A stretch of DNA of 64,000 nucleotides from Scilla litardierei (lineage: Eukaryota > Streptophyta > Magnoliopsida > Asparagales > Asparagaceae): NCBI GenBank assembly GCA_030789695.1, contig CM061135.1, forward strand, positions 106,711,262 through 106,775,261, written 5' to 3'. Made by a program: the position numbers and the translations under genes. The stretch's first letter is position 1, and every line of letters begins with the position of its first letter. The notes under the pieces were generated by a model. It was given only the letters and a program-made list of their open reading frames with translations, was not told the origin of the DNA and ran no database searches. Below are positions 32,843-43,380 of this stretch, in pieces.

Positions 32843-33420
32843 CTAGTCATAACCTGTGCCATAAGGGCATGGTTCATTAAAAATATTTCTCCCTCAAAAT
32901 CTTGGATCCCCCAAATTTTAAAGAACAGTAATAATTAAAGCGCAATATTTAATATTTAGTTCCACAAAAATTTAGTCCCCCAAAGAATTTCGGTTCCCCA
33001 AAAAATTTTGTTCCCCTCAAAATTTAGTTCCCTCCAGATTTAACACCTGGCCTATGGGCACGGTTTATTTAAAATATTCACTCCTCAAAATCTTGGATCT
33101 GCTAATTTTAAACAAATAGCAAGAATTAAATCGCCATAATTGTTATTAAGTTCACAAAAATTTTAGTTCCAGATTTAACATTCCCAAAGGACACGATTCA
33201 TTTTAAATATTCCCCCTAAAAATCTTGGATCCCCTAATTTTAAACAACAACAATTCAAGTGGTATGATTTTTATTTAGTTCTAAAAGTTATTTAGTTCCG
33301 CCCAAAAATTTTAGCTATCACCAAAATTTAGTTCACGCAAAGAATTTAGTTCCGCCAAAAATTTTAGTTCAATTAAAATTTCGTTCCCGCATGATTTAGT
33401 TTCCCCAAAATTTTAGGGAG
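32843..33420 (-). mobile_element. Helitron 3' end with repeated modules
   Basis: The minus strand ends with a small hairpin (TGCCC, TTAT, GGCA), then AGGTTATGA, then CTAG at 32846-32843, next to (TG)n. Inside, two further hairpin-like modules lie near 33050 and 33180, each followed by CCAAGATTTT-type sequence and several copies of GGGGAACTAAATTTT (minus strand). The layout matches 62560-63731. The 5' end could not be found. Confidence 0.65.
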
Positions 33421-34299
33421 AGAGATTATCTTTGAAAGAATAACCATTAAGTGAAGGACAAAACAAAACAAATCGACAATGTCAATATAAAAACGGCTGA
33501 CGACAAAACACGAAAGAGTTAGATGATGAATAGAATGGAGGAAGCCAAGAAGTTTCCTTGACATAATTTCCTTAAGGCCCCATTTTATGACTAACCAAAC
33601 TGCAAGAAAGAACTCAACCAAATTAGCCTCCACTATCTATGAAAAAGTAAAAAAGAAGTTGAAGTTTTCCATAATGAAAGATTATTGATTCCAAATTCTA
33701 TGGTTGATATAAAAAGGGACTGTGGAATCTTGATTCCAAATTCTCTGAAACATTAAAGAGGAAAAGAGAAGGTATAAAATAAATCAACCATCACCATCTC
33801 AAACTTGTGAAATACCAGCATACAAATAGCATAAGAAGGAAAGACCATGATTTCCAATATATCTATCATCTAACCATGTGGTAACTCAAAACAAATTTCA
33901 TAGTATGAAGGTTTACTTCATTTTCTTTCACATATTTAAGAGACAAATTTTCAATTGCAAAATCATAATATTTAACCATTATAAAACTCTATGATTCAAC
34001 TGGATATTCCACAAAATTATTTCTTATTTATACGGAATGAAATCAACTTCACCTGTATAAACCTATGAATACAAATTGAAACAAAATATTATAGAAATAT
34101 GGTCAAATGAGATACTACATAAGTCATGTTGAAAATTTATAGAATCAGTGCAAGTTTTTCATCAAAGAGCACATGCAGTCAAAAACAGCCTAATTGCCGT
34201 AGTATTTCTCATCAGACTTAAATTTGCACCCTTCTAAACCTCATCTCTCTCACACTTGTGCTCACACACAAACAGAGACCCACCTACCCTAGGAAAAAA
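33421..34299. other. AT-rich sequence, nothing recognised
   Basis: No confident gene. The minus frame 33373-33633 is hydrophobic and without a domain. This stretch may belong to the Helitron or to sequence near the kinase relic. Confidence 0.3.
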
Positions 34300-34361
34300 A
34301 GAAATAACAAAAACTAAGGTCATCTAAGAAACTGGCTCGATATCTCTTCTATGAGGATATA
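34300..34361 (-). pseudogene. LRR receptor-kinase relic, C-terminal piece
   Basis: It lies directly beyond the solo LTR. Joined to 35311-35417 across the target site, the minus strand reads QQCISS, as in the CLSS/CISS motif near the end of FLS2/XA21-type kinase domains, and then is lost at a TAG. Confidence 0.4.
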
Positions 34362-35310
34362 TGATACGACCGTTCTAGAGCAGCCTAAAAGCAATCGGCC
34401 CAAGCTCACGCTGGAAGTAGGAGGCCCCCAAAAGGAGTTTGGGCCAACCGTCGAGACCCTCGTGAGGACCCAATATCAGGTTGACCGCGATTGGACGCGC
34501 GCTCGGTCAACCCATGACAGTGGGAGTTAACCGCTCCATAAAACGCTCCCCCTTAATGACCATTAAGGGACCCCATTAACTCACCTTCATGGCACATAAT
34601 GGCGCCTGAAGGAAGGTAGATCATGGGGGCAGAAAAGGAGGGCGTGGAGATGGGACGATCGTGGGGGAATCCCTATATAGGGACTCTAGGGGAGATGAAG
34701 AAAGGGACCTGACCCCAGATACCAACAGAGGGAGGTATTCTTCTCAAAGACCTTGATTTCCATTCCTTATTCCCTCCACTAGCTCGGTCCGAGGATACGT
34801 GTACCAGCCACCCTGGGAGCCGTACCGGTCCCGCCGTGCACCTTCAAATCCATTCTGACTTAGGCATCGTAGGGGACTTGGCCGGAACCAAGGTCCGGCC
34901 CTCCTGACGAGTATCTTCGTCCATCCAAGTTAAATCGATCTCACGGTGCCAAGGCTACCCCTCAGCACCCCTTCGGCCGAGGCAGAGTGCCCTTGCCAGA
35001 AGGCCAGCTGGCCCCCAACAAAGCTGCTCGCCTCTGATGAGCCTCTTCGTCCATACAAGCTAAATGAGCCCCACGGTGCCGAGGCTACCCCTCAGCACCA
35101 CATCGACCGAGGCCGAGCGCTCCCATCAACGAGCCCGCTCGCCCACGACCCGCCAAGGCTATCCTTTGGAGGGCCAACGTATTGACTCGATCTCCCTTTG
35201 CCATGCGAATCGTCTACCTGGCGGAACCAAGGGGTCCCACTTGCCCCCTGACCACGTCGACCCATTACCCAGCGGTTAACGATCCAGAGGTGAGAAAACA
35301 CCCGTAAACA
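34362..35310 (+). mobile_element. Solo LTR, Ty3/gypsy-like
   Basis: A 949-bp block starting TGATACGACC and ending CCCGTAAACA with flanks ATATA and ATATG, an imperfect 5-bp target duplication. It has LTR-like promoter sequence (CCCTATATAGGGAC at about 34670) and no coding frame. No partner LTR is in the window. The interruption of the kinase relic confirms that it is an insertion. Confidence 0.6.
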
Positions 35311-35417
35311 ATATGCATTGCTGATTAGTGGTCAAGTATTCTCCTTCGCTCTTGAGATGCTCTTCTTTGAGGAGGTCACAGTCCACTATCTCCAACACCT
35401 TAGTAGGATATGCATTG
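35311..35417 (-). pseudogene. LRR receptor-kinase relic, middle piece
   Basis: The minus strand reads NAYPTKVLEIVDCDLL and then KSEGEYLTTNQQC in frame with 42946-43115 once the LTR element and one CATTG copy are removed. VLEIVD plus a following DLL is typical of subdomain XI of FLS2/EFR/XA21-like kinases. Both ends are cut by retrotransposons. Confidence 0.75.
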
Positions 35418-36336
35418 TGTTTCAGAGTGTTTTCTCACTACAAAGCGTTGACCGTGGACAACCCGGTCAACGTGGTCAAGGGGCCCGTTTGGGTCCCTCG
35501 GGCGAGTCGAGTTGGTGCAGTTGAGGCTTGAGTCGGACCAGCAGACGACGTAGAGCACGTCAACTGGGTTGAATCGGGGTCCTCGGCTGTTGGTAGGGCG
35601 AGGGGTAGCCTCGGCCCGGGTCGAGACGCTCAGCCTCGGTCGGTTGCGCTCGGCCTCGGCGGTCGGACGACGAGGGGAAGCCTCAATCGTCCATCTGGTT
35701 GCGTGGTCGGCGAGGGGCAGAGGGGAAGCCTCGGCCCATGGATCTGATGCCCTCCTGCGTAGACGAGAACACTCGTCAGGGGGGCCGGACCTTGGTTCCG
35801 GCCAAATCCCCTCCGATGCCTAAGTCAGACAGAGATCTGAAAGAGGAGGCCCGACGGAGACGGTTCGACTCGTGGGGAGATCGGAACGGTGTCTCACGGC
35901 GCGAGCAGGGGAGGAAGGAGATGAAATGGGGGAACTAGGTCATTGATGGAGTACCTTAGGTTCTAGATACCTGAGAGGCGGTCCTTTGTCCTGTCGTCCT
36001 CCTAGCCCCTTTATAGACCTCCGTCGTGATTGCCCCCGACCCACGTCGCTCGCTCGCCCTCAATCATGCCCCCTCGATCCGCCCCCCCCGTCGCCGCTCC
36101 CTACGCCATGCCAGCACCCCCCTATAACTGCCATTAAGTGGTAGCGGGATCGAGGGTGCGGTTATCGCAGGAGTGGGCGAGTGACCGCTGTGTTACCGGG
36201 GCCAGGTCGGATCGACATTTGGGGGGGGTCCCCCATAGGGCCTTATCGAGTGGGCCTGAGTGCACAGATGGGCTCTTGACCGGCGGTCGGGTCTCTGGGC
36301 TCGTGTCTTTCGGGCCTCAGGCAAATAGGCGTAACA
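35418..36336 (-). repeat. LTR of the Tat-type element (3' LTR)
   Basis: Starts TGTTACGCC and ends CTGAAACA on the minus strand. A purine-rich GATGGGGGCAAT lies just outside its start (36337-36348), the expected place of the polypurine tract. Confidence 0.92.
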
Positions 36337-36956
36337 ATTGCCCCCATCGGTCGGGTCGGTCGGCTTTGGCCGGTTCGGCTCGGTCGATGTGACTTCCGCC
36401 GACCTTGACAGGCTCGCCAGTTGATGCCGACTCATTTATTAGTCGTCATCATGAGTTGGCCCGTTTGATACTTTTAAGGCGCGGGCTCCGAAGCGCCTTC
36501 GGTCCTCTGATGCTGCCACGTTGTAGCTGCACGCTTATCCCCACCGCTCGCGGGGTCGTCTTAAGTTGAGAAGCCGAGGGGTTTGTGAGCCGCCCTCGGT
36601 GGGGTCGATCGGCCTTGGCTTGCTCGGATCGACCGCTGTGCCTCCTGGGATTCCGAGTGGCGCTTTAATCGAGGCGTGGTCATAAATGTAGGTCATGATG
36701 AGGCGGATCGATTGGACTTCCCTTGGCGCCGATTTCGAAACACCGTCGGTTCTTCGAGTCCTGCCACGCGTTCTCGTCAGGCGCTTCGAATTCGTCCCTG
36801 TGTCCGGTATATAAGATCCCCAGCTGCGTTGATCTCCACTTCTTTCTTGCTCTTCCCATTGTTCTAGGCTTTCCACAACTCGGCGTTTCCCGTCGCCTTT
36901 GCTTCCTTGTCTCCTCCAAACTAGTTAAAAGGTAATTCCTTTCTCGCTCTCGTATT

Positions 36957-39093
36957 ATGGCTGCTCTTAGAATAGGCGGTTCTGGCCAAGGGGCGAGGGA
37001 TTCTCCAGAGTCCAGGCGGGGCATGCCTCGGCTAGTGGGATCAGGTTCCTCCTCTGGGAGTCGTCCCCTCCGAGATAAGGGGAAGGGGAAGCTATTCCCA
37101 GACTACGCCTGTGATGACGTGGCGTCGGCTACCGTGCATCTTAACGTGCCCCCGGTTGTCCTCCGAACGCCGTCAAGGACCATTCCTTCGGCGGTCACGG
37201 AGATCCGGGAAAGGTATCTCTGCTTCCCGTACGATGTCCGAGTTCCATTCGTCGACGAGCGGATTTGCCTTTCGAGGAGCAATGAAGTCGGCGTCTACGT
37301 CGAAATGTTTCGCCTGGGTCTTCGTTTCCCGCTCAATCCCTTCCTTATCCAGGTCATGGAATATCTCATGGTGCCGCTTTGCCAGTTCACCCCTTGCTCG
37401 ATTGCGGTACTGACGGGCTTCGCTACGCTCTGCTGTACCCGCGGTCTGGAGCCGTCTCTCCCCCTTCTCTTCCATTTTTACCAGATCCAGACGGTTGGCC
37501 CGGGGTCATGGCTGCAGCTCCGAGCCCGCTCGAGGAGGGAATGCCTGATCGGGCTGCCCCGCTGGTCGGGGGATTGGAGTTCGGATTACGTCTTTGTGGT
37601 CTTCCTGGGGGATGCCCAGATTTTGACAAGTTGGGGCGGGTCTGTCCAGCCTCGCCCGCCGCTAGCTCTCTCAGACGTCGACCGGGCAGCCGCCGCGCTG
37701 CTGTCGACCCTCCCCTTGGAATCGAAGTCCATCTGGTCCTTGTTGGACGACCTACTCCTGAAGGCCGTCTTGTGGTCTCCGGGTAGGTCGCCTTTTCAGT
37801 CTTGAATCGCCCTGTGACTCATCCTGATTTTGGTTTCCCTTGCAGGGATGGCTGGCCGCGAGTTCATCTGTGACGTCGATGAACTGATCTGCCGTGGAGC
37901 TGCTCGGAGCCGAGGTAGTACCTCTGGAAGGGCACCTCGGTGGACCGTTGAGGAGGAAGTGCGCCGAGCCGAGCCTTTCGTGGGTAAGGTGGTGGCCGCG
38001 CCTCCCGCCTCTTCTTCTGGCGATCCCCTTCCCGGGGGGGTCACAAGGGCCGGACCCGCCCCGTCAGCCTAAGAGGCAGGGGGTAATGACGGGTCCGGTG
38101 CAGTCCCTCCTGCCCTTGGCGTGCCCCCTCAGGTTCCCGAGGGTGGGGATGGTGCGAGGCGGAAGCGCTCCCCTCCGGTGCCTTTGGAGCCCCCACGGAG
38201 GAAAGAAGAGGAAGGAGGACATGGATCCCTCTAGTCCGGCGGGTACCGCGCTTCCTGCGACGACCACCGGGGATCCTTCGGTAGCCTTGTCGACCACCCC
38301 CCTCGCAGCGTCCTCGCCCGTATCACCGGGGATCGGGGCCTTGTTGGCGAGCAATTTGGCTTCCCTTGTCGTCCCTGGGAGTTCGATGTTTGTCGACCGA
38401 GCCTTGGCCCAGTAGGTTGCCGAGGTCTCCGTCCCTCCACGGGACCGCAGCCTCCTCAAGAAGATCCCTGCCGACAAGATGTCGGATTCCTTGGTCTGGA
38501 TCCTTCAACAGGTTCGGTTATCTTGCTATCCTCTCCTTCCCTTTATCCTCTTCTTAGCCCATGTCTCGTCTTTCCAGGGTTCAGTGCTCACTGTGGAGTT
38601 GCAGTGTCGAGCCGTCCGCTTGAGGGAGCTGGAGGAGTCCTCCATGAGGGCCCAGGAGCGGGCCGGGGCGGCGGAGGTGGCTATGAAGGAGGCCCAGATG
38701 GAGTCTCGGCGTCTCAAGCTCCGTGTGGCCGAGTTGGAGGGACGAGTGGGTGACCTCCAGGGAAAGCTGGAGGATGTCCGTCAGTCGGCTGAGGAAGCGG
38801 CGGAGTCATTCCGCCTGGAGAGGGAGGAGCTTCAGAGGGAACTGTCGGATCGGTGCCAGGTGACGCGGCTTGCAGAGGAGGTGGAGAGGGGCGTCGTCGA
38901 GACCCTGGGGAAGAGGATCTTCGAGGTTCTCAGGGAGGCCTTCGGTGTGTATGAAGACCTCATCACCCCTCGGATCGTCGAAGTCGTCCAGTCTTCCTTC
39001 CGGGAATGTGCGGAGCGTGTTCGGCAAGCCCCTCCGCCAGTCGATCCCCCTTGCTCCGAGCAGGGGGAGGTGCCCGAGGATGTGTCCTCCTGA
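36957..39093 (+). pseudogene. Antisense gene of the Tat element (gypsy-type putative transposase domain), likely spliced
   Basis: Plus-strand gene opposite to gag. The first exon starts at ATG 36957 and holds the domain annotated in plants as putative gypsy-type transposon (VPFVDERICLSRSNEVGVY, MFRLGLRFPLNPFLIQVMEY, CQFTPCSIAVLTGF). A donor GTAGGTCG near 37785 and an acceptor CCCTTGCAG near 37846 would join it to a second exon (MAGREFICDVDELICRG). The third part (from about 38579, after CTTTCCAG) is a Glu/Arg-rich coiled coil ending at 39093. A G run near 38034 shifts the second exon's frame and later stops follow, so the gene is probably damaged. Function is unknown; an envelope role is unproven. 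Confidence 0.65.
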
Positions 39094-39442
39094 GCCCGGG
39101 CTCCCTAAGCCGTCCCTCCTGGCCTTATCCTCAAAATTTTTTAGCATCCGCTTCGCTTTGGGCCAGTCTACTTGAAATGGATCCCTGGCCCCGCTATCTC
39201 CTTCGGCTTCGCTACCAGCTCCTGGGCCAATAATTGCTGGTTGCATGGCTGCTCGCTTGGGCTATCTACTTTGGGTCTTTTGTCAACAAATTTTGCTCTG
39301 TCGGTGTCGACCTAGCTTCTGTAGGTGACGAACTTTGTCATTCGTCGTGAGTGGATTATTTGTAGAGAGTTTTCTTCGCCTCGATTCCCTGTAAATAAGA
39401 CACATTTTTGTACCCTGGTTAACTGTTATAAACGAAATTAAC

Positions 39443-40110
39443 TTACTCGGACTTCTCGTGTATTCTGCCTTGTTCTTGGCCTAGGACTGGATGACATTCG
39501 CATTGGCTGGGGGAATTGCCCCAAGACTTATGGGTGCAGGAGTCGGTCGGCGAGGGCAAAGCTCCTCGGCTTAGGACCGGTCGGCGTCCGTGCCTGCTGG
39601 GGGAACTGCCCTCAGACTTATGAGCGCAGGAGTCGGTCAGCGAGGGCAAAGTCCCTCGACTTAGGACCGGTCGGCGTCCGCGCTGGCTGGGGGAATTGCC
39701 CCCAGACTTATGAGCGCAGGAGTCGGTCGGCGAGGGCAAAGCTCCTCGGCTTAGGACCGGTCAGCGTCCGTGCCTGCTGGGGGAACTGCCCCCAGACTTA
39801 TGAGCGTAGGAGTCGGTCGGCGAGGGCAAAGCTCCTCGGCTTAGGACCGGTCGGCGTCCGTGCCTGCTGGGGGAACTGCCCCCAGACTTATGAGCGCAGG
39901 AGTCGGTCGGCGAGGGCAAAGCTCCTCGGCTTAGGACCGGTCAGCGTCCGTGCCTGCTGGGGGAACTGCCCCAGACTTATGAGCGCAGGATTCGGTCGGC
40001 GAGGGCAAAGCTCCTCGGCTTAGGACCGGTCGGCGTCCGCGCTGGCTGGGAGAATTGCCCCCAGGCTTCCGTGCGCAGGAGTCGGTCGGCGAGGGCAGTG
40101 CCCCCCTTCC
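39443..40110 (-). repeat. 90-bp tandem repeat, about seven copies
   Basis: The phrase CGGCTTAGGACCGGTC recurs at about 39569, 39658, 39748, 39838, 39928 and 40017, a period of 89-90 bp. On the minus strand several units read as a 30-residue repeat (LPSPTDSCAHKS, then GNSPSQRGRRPVLSRG). One unit near 39970 has lost a base. It sits between gag and the antisense gene. Confidence 0.9.
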
Positions 40111-40335
40111 TCCTCCAGTGAGGCGGCGGTCTTCATTCTTTTGCACTATTAGTGAAATGTCAATTCCGTCGAGGATTTAAGAAAAGACAAAAAGGGAATG
40201 CAATTGTACTCTTAAGAGTCCTGTCGGACTGGTACATTTGGAGGAAAGGAAATAGGGAATAAATCTAGACAGAGGGATGTAAACCTAGATAATCCCCTCG
40301 GACCAGGCTACGACTGGGGGAGAGAGCTCGCCCGC

Positions 40336-41969
40336 TCACTCTACGATGCGGAGGGGTCCTTGGACGGTGTTGATCTTCTTCCCCTTGTCCGGCTGCATGG
40401 AGGTCCCTTCCCCATGGGCCGGCTCGTCGGCTAAGCTCCTGGCGTGCCCACGACTCATCAGCTTCTTAATGTCCTTCTTCAAGTGCCAGCAGTCTTCGGT
40501 GTCGTGGCCGTCGTCCTTGTGGTACTTGCAGTATTTCTCCTTATTCTTCCCACCTCTTTTCGCCCTCGGTGGGGGGCGATCGGCGCGTTCTTCCTTCTGC
40601 ACTTGGGCGAGGACGGCGTCTGGGGTGGCGTCTCTCGTACCTTCTCTGCGCTGCCTGTTTCTCGGCCTCTTCTCGGTCCGGTATCCTTCAGGGCTGCCTC
40701 GTCCACTGTCACCGCGTTTGGTCCCTCGAGTGGCTTTTCCTGCATCCACGGCCAAGGCCTCCTCGGTCAACATGAAGCGCTCGGCCCTTGCCATGATCCC
40801 GGGGAGGTCCTTCGGGGGATCGTTGTGCAGGGACTTCTTGAGGCCTCTGTGGCGAAGCCCTTTCTTAAGGGCCGTTTGGACCACCAGGTCGGGAGGGCTG
40901 TTCACGTTCAGCCTCTCCGCATTGAAGCGGTGCATGAACTGCCGGAGCGGCTCGGCCGGGCCTTGCACTATGTTGAACAGATGTTCAGCATCAGGCTTGA
41001 TCTGCCTCCCTGCCATGAACTGCTTGCAGAACAACTGGGTGAGTTCCTCAAAGCTGTCGATGGAGCGGCTGGGCAGGCTGTGGTACCAGGTCCTCGCTGC
41101 TCCCCTGAGAGTAGAATAGAAGCCTCGACAGAGCAGGTCATCGTCAGCTCCTTGGAAGGACATGTCCCCCTCGTAGTCCATTACGTGGTTTCCCGGGTCC
41201 CCTATCCCGTCGTACTTCCCCAGCGCCGGGATCCTGAATCGAGAGGGGACCCGTGCGTCGGTTATTCTCTGTGATAGGGGGCACCGGTCTCCGTGGATGC
41301 CCCCGGGGATTCGACAGTCGCCTGCCTCTGGCTCGTTCGGTGGTGGAGGGTGCACAGGCGCCGGCGGGGCTGGCTCCACGGCCCTCGCCACGCTGGGGGT
41401 CGGGCTGACCCGGCGCTCCCAGCTCCTCCGGCGGGAGCTCCTGCTCCGCCGTGATCGGTCTCTCGAGTGGTGTCATTCGATTCTCCTGCGGCGGGACGAC
41501 CGTGACCGACGAGATGATGCAGTCATCGATTCGCCCTCCGTCCCTTCGGTTTCTCTTCGGCTCCTTTCACGATAAGGGGAGGAGGCGCGTGATCTCGCCT
41601 GACGGGAGTCGGACAGCGTGAACCGACGATCCGTGTTCGGTTTTTGGGTCCCGTGGTCGTCGACCATGGCGGACCGTAAGAGCGGGGGACCCCCCGCCCA
41701 TCGATGGCTATCGCCCAACGTGCCTCCGTTGGATGGCGCGGGGCCGACGAGCTGCTGTACCGTCGCGACCAATGTCTGGAGGCTCGCGTTGGTCTCCTGA
41801 GCCAGGGCGCGGAGCTGTCCCTGTATGGCCATTCCTGAGCCACCGGTCTCTTCGGTTGAGGGGGCGGGGTGATCGCCGACGGGCGTGTCTTCGAGGTTGC
41901 CGTTGGATGCGCCATTCCCCTCCTCCAGGATGGGGGGCATGCGCTTCCTTCCATTGCTGTCTCGTGCCA
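40336..41969 (-). pseudogene. Tat-type gag with one in-frame stop
   Basis: The likely start is ATG 41969 (MARDSNGRKRMPP). The frame reaches 40336 with one TGA at 41473-41475. The N-terminal part is Arg/Ser-rich. The retrotransposon gag domain follows (VPSRFRIPALGKYDGIGDP, GFYSTLRGAARTWYHSL, LTQLFCKQFM, PLRQFMHRFNAERL). The C-terminus has a zinc-knuckle-like YCKYHKDDGHDTEDCWHLK. The large plus-strand frames over this region are shadows. The product would form the virus-like particle. Only one nonsense codon is seen. Confidence 0.85.
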
Positions 41970-42008
41970 TTGCTGGTGTGGTTTGCTTCTTCGTGGGACG
42001 GTTTTTGG

Positions 42009-42028
42009 TTCCCACAGACGGCGCCAGA
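42009..42028 (-). promoter_or_regulatory. Primer-binding site of the Tat element
   Basis: TCTGGCGCCGTCTGTGGGAA follows the LTR end CTGAAACA directly. TGGCGCC is complementary to the 3' CCA end of a tRNA; I do not assign which tRNA. Confidence 0.75.
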
Positions 42029-42945
42029 TGTTTCAGAGTGTTTTCTCACTACAAAGCGTTGACCGTGGACAACCCGGTCAATGTGGTCAAGGGGCCCGTT
42101 TGGGTCCCTCGGGCGAGTCGAGTTGGTGCAGTTGAGGCTCGAGTCGGACCAGCAGACGACGTAGAGCGCGTCGACTGGGTTGAATCAGGGTCCTCGGCTG
42201 TTGGTAGGGCGAGGGGTAGCCTCAGCCCGGGTCGAGACGCTCGGCCTCGGTCGGTTGCGCTCGGCCTCGGCGGTCGGACGACGAGGGGAAGCCTCAATCG
42301 TCCAGCTGGTTGCGTGGTCGGCGAGGGGCGGAGGGGAAGCCTCGGCCCGTGGATCTGATGCCCTCCTGCTTAGACGAGAACACTCGTCAGGGGGGCCGGA
42401 CCTTGGTTCCGGCCAAATCCCCTCCGATGCCTAAGTCAGACAGAGATCTGAAAGAGGAGGCCCGGCGGAGACGGTTCGACTCGTGAGGAGATCGGAACGG
42501 CGTCTCACGGCGCGAGCGGGGGAGGAAGGAGATGAAATGGGGGAACTAGGTCGTTGATGGAGTACCTTAGGTTCTAGATACCTGAGAGGCGGTCCTTTGT
42601 CCTGTCGTCCTCCTAGCCCCTTTATAGACCTCCGCCGTGATTGCCCCCGACCCACGTCGCTCGCCTGCCCTCAATCGTGCCCCCTCGATCCGCCCCCCCG
42701 TCGCCGCTCCCTGTGCCATGCCAGCACCCCCCTATGACTGCCATTAAGTGGTAGCGAGATCGAGGGGGCGGTTATCGCAGGAGTGGGCGAGTGACCGGTG
42801 TGTTACCGGGGCCGGGTCGGATCGACATTTGGGGGGGTCCCCCATAGGGCCTTATCGAGTGGGCCTGAGTGCACAGATGGGCTCTTGACCGGCGGTCGGG
42901 TCTCTGGGCTCGTGTCTTTCGGGCCTCGGGCAAATAGGCGTAACA
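42029..42945 (-). repeat. LTR of the Tat-type element (5' LTR)
   Basis: 917 bp, with TGTT...AACA ends, next to the primer-binding site. It has GC-rich U3 sequence and a TATAAAGG-type core on the minus strand near 42622-42628. Confidence 0.92.
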
Positions 42946-43115
42946 CATTGATTACACATTGCCTCAAATTTATTCCTTCATTGAACATGTGATCCGTCTG
43001 CCTTTTTCAAGTAAAACTCTCTAACAGAATGATCCCAAAACTATAAACATCTGCCTTTGTAGAGACTTTTCCCGAATAGATGTACTCTATTGAATACATA
43101 TTCAAGCCACCACAT
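42946..43115 (-). pseudogene. LRR receptor-kinase relic, upstream piece
   Basis: The minus strand reads YSGKVSTKADVYSFGIILLE, then SFT, a TGA, KRQTDHMFNEGINLRQCVIN. This matches kinase subdomains VIII-IX (DVYSFGI) of LRR-RLK XII proteins such as FLS2, EFR and XA21, where the text is VSTxGDVYSFG and FTGKRPTDEMF. The TGA replaces the conserved Gly. The N-terminal kinase lobe and LRRs are not found upstream. Confidence 0.8.
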
Positions 43116-43380
43116 AGTTCATTTGTATCGGGCGAGAAATATAATCATGCATTATATATTAATGTTCCATATCCTAAAAGAAAAAATCAGCAAAAATGGA
43201 AAACACTTAGTGCTGCCTCTCTTTGCAATATCCTAAAAGAGAAAAGAAGCAGAATCCATGTTCCTTAGGATCAAATGCTCAGTAGTTCTAAAATATAGGA
43301 ACTTGCCGGAGAGTTGTCAAAGGACATTTCTCAGATATCTAAGAGTGGGGTGGTGCTATCCATTTAACTAAAAAATTCGG
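43116..43380. other. Degraded sequence upstream of the kinase relic
   Basis: Probably further kinase-gene remnant, but no motif can be read with confidence. Two copies of a CTTTTAGGATAT phrase on the minus strand suggest a small duplication. Confidence 0.3.

Larger units (their letters stand above)
35418..42945 (-). mobile_element. Intact-ended Tat-type LTR retrotransposon lacking pol
   Basis: A 7.5-kb element with LTRs 35418-36336 and 42029-42945, flanked by a perfect 5-bp target duplication CATTG (35413-35417 and 42946-42950). I count about 28 substitutions and two 1-bp indels between LTRs, so they are about 97% identical. The minus strand has primer-binding site, gag with one stop, then a tandem repeat where pol would lie, then a gene on the opposite strand and a polypurine tract before the LTR. 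Gag plus an antisense gene is the arrangement of Retand/RIRE2-like Tat elements. It would need pol from a relative. Confidence 0.9.

Noticed and set aside
33373..33633. 86-residue minus-strand hydrophobic protein
   Set aside because: No domain, no promoter, and it overlaps the Helitron repeat text.
40346..41274. Long plus-strand frames of 257 and 276 residues
   Set aside because: They lie opposite the gag domain in GC-rich DNA and show no motif; they are shadows.
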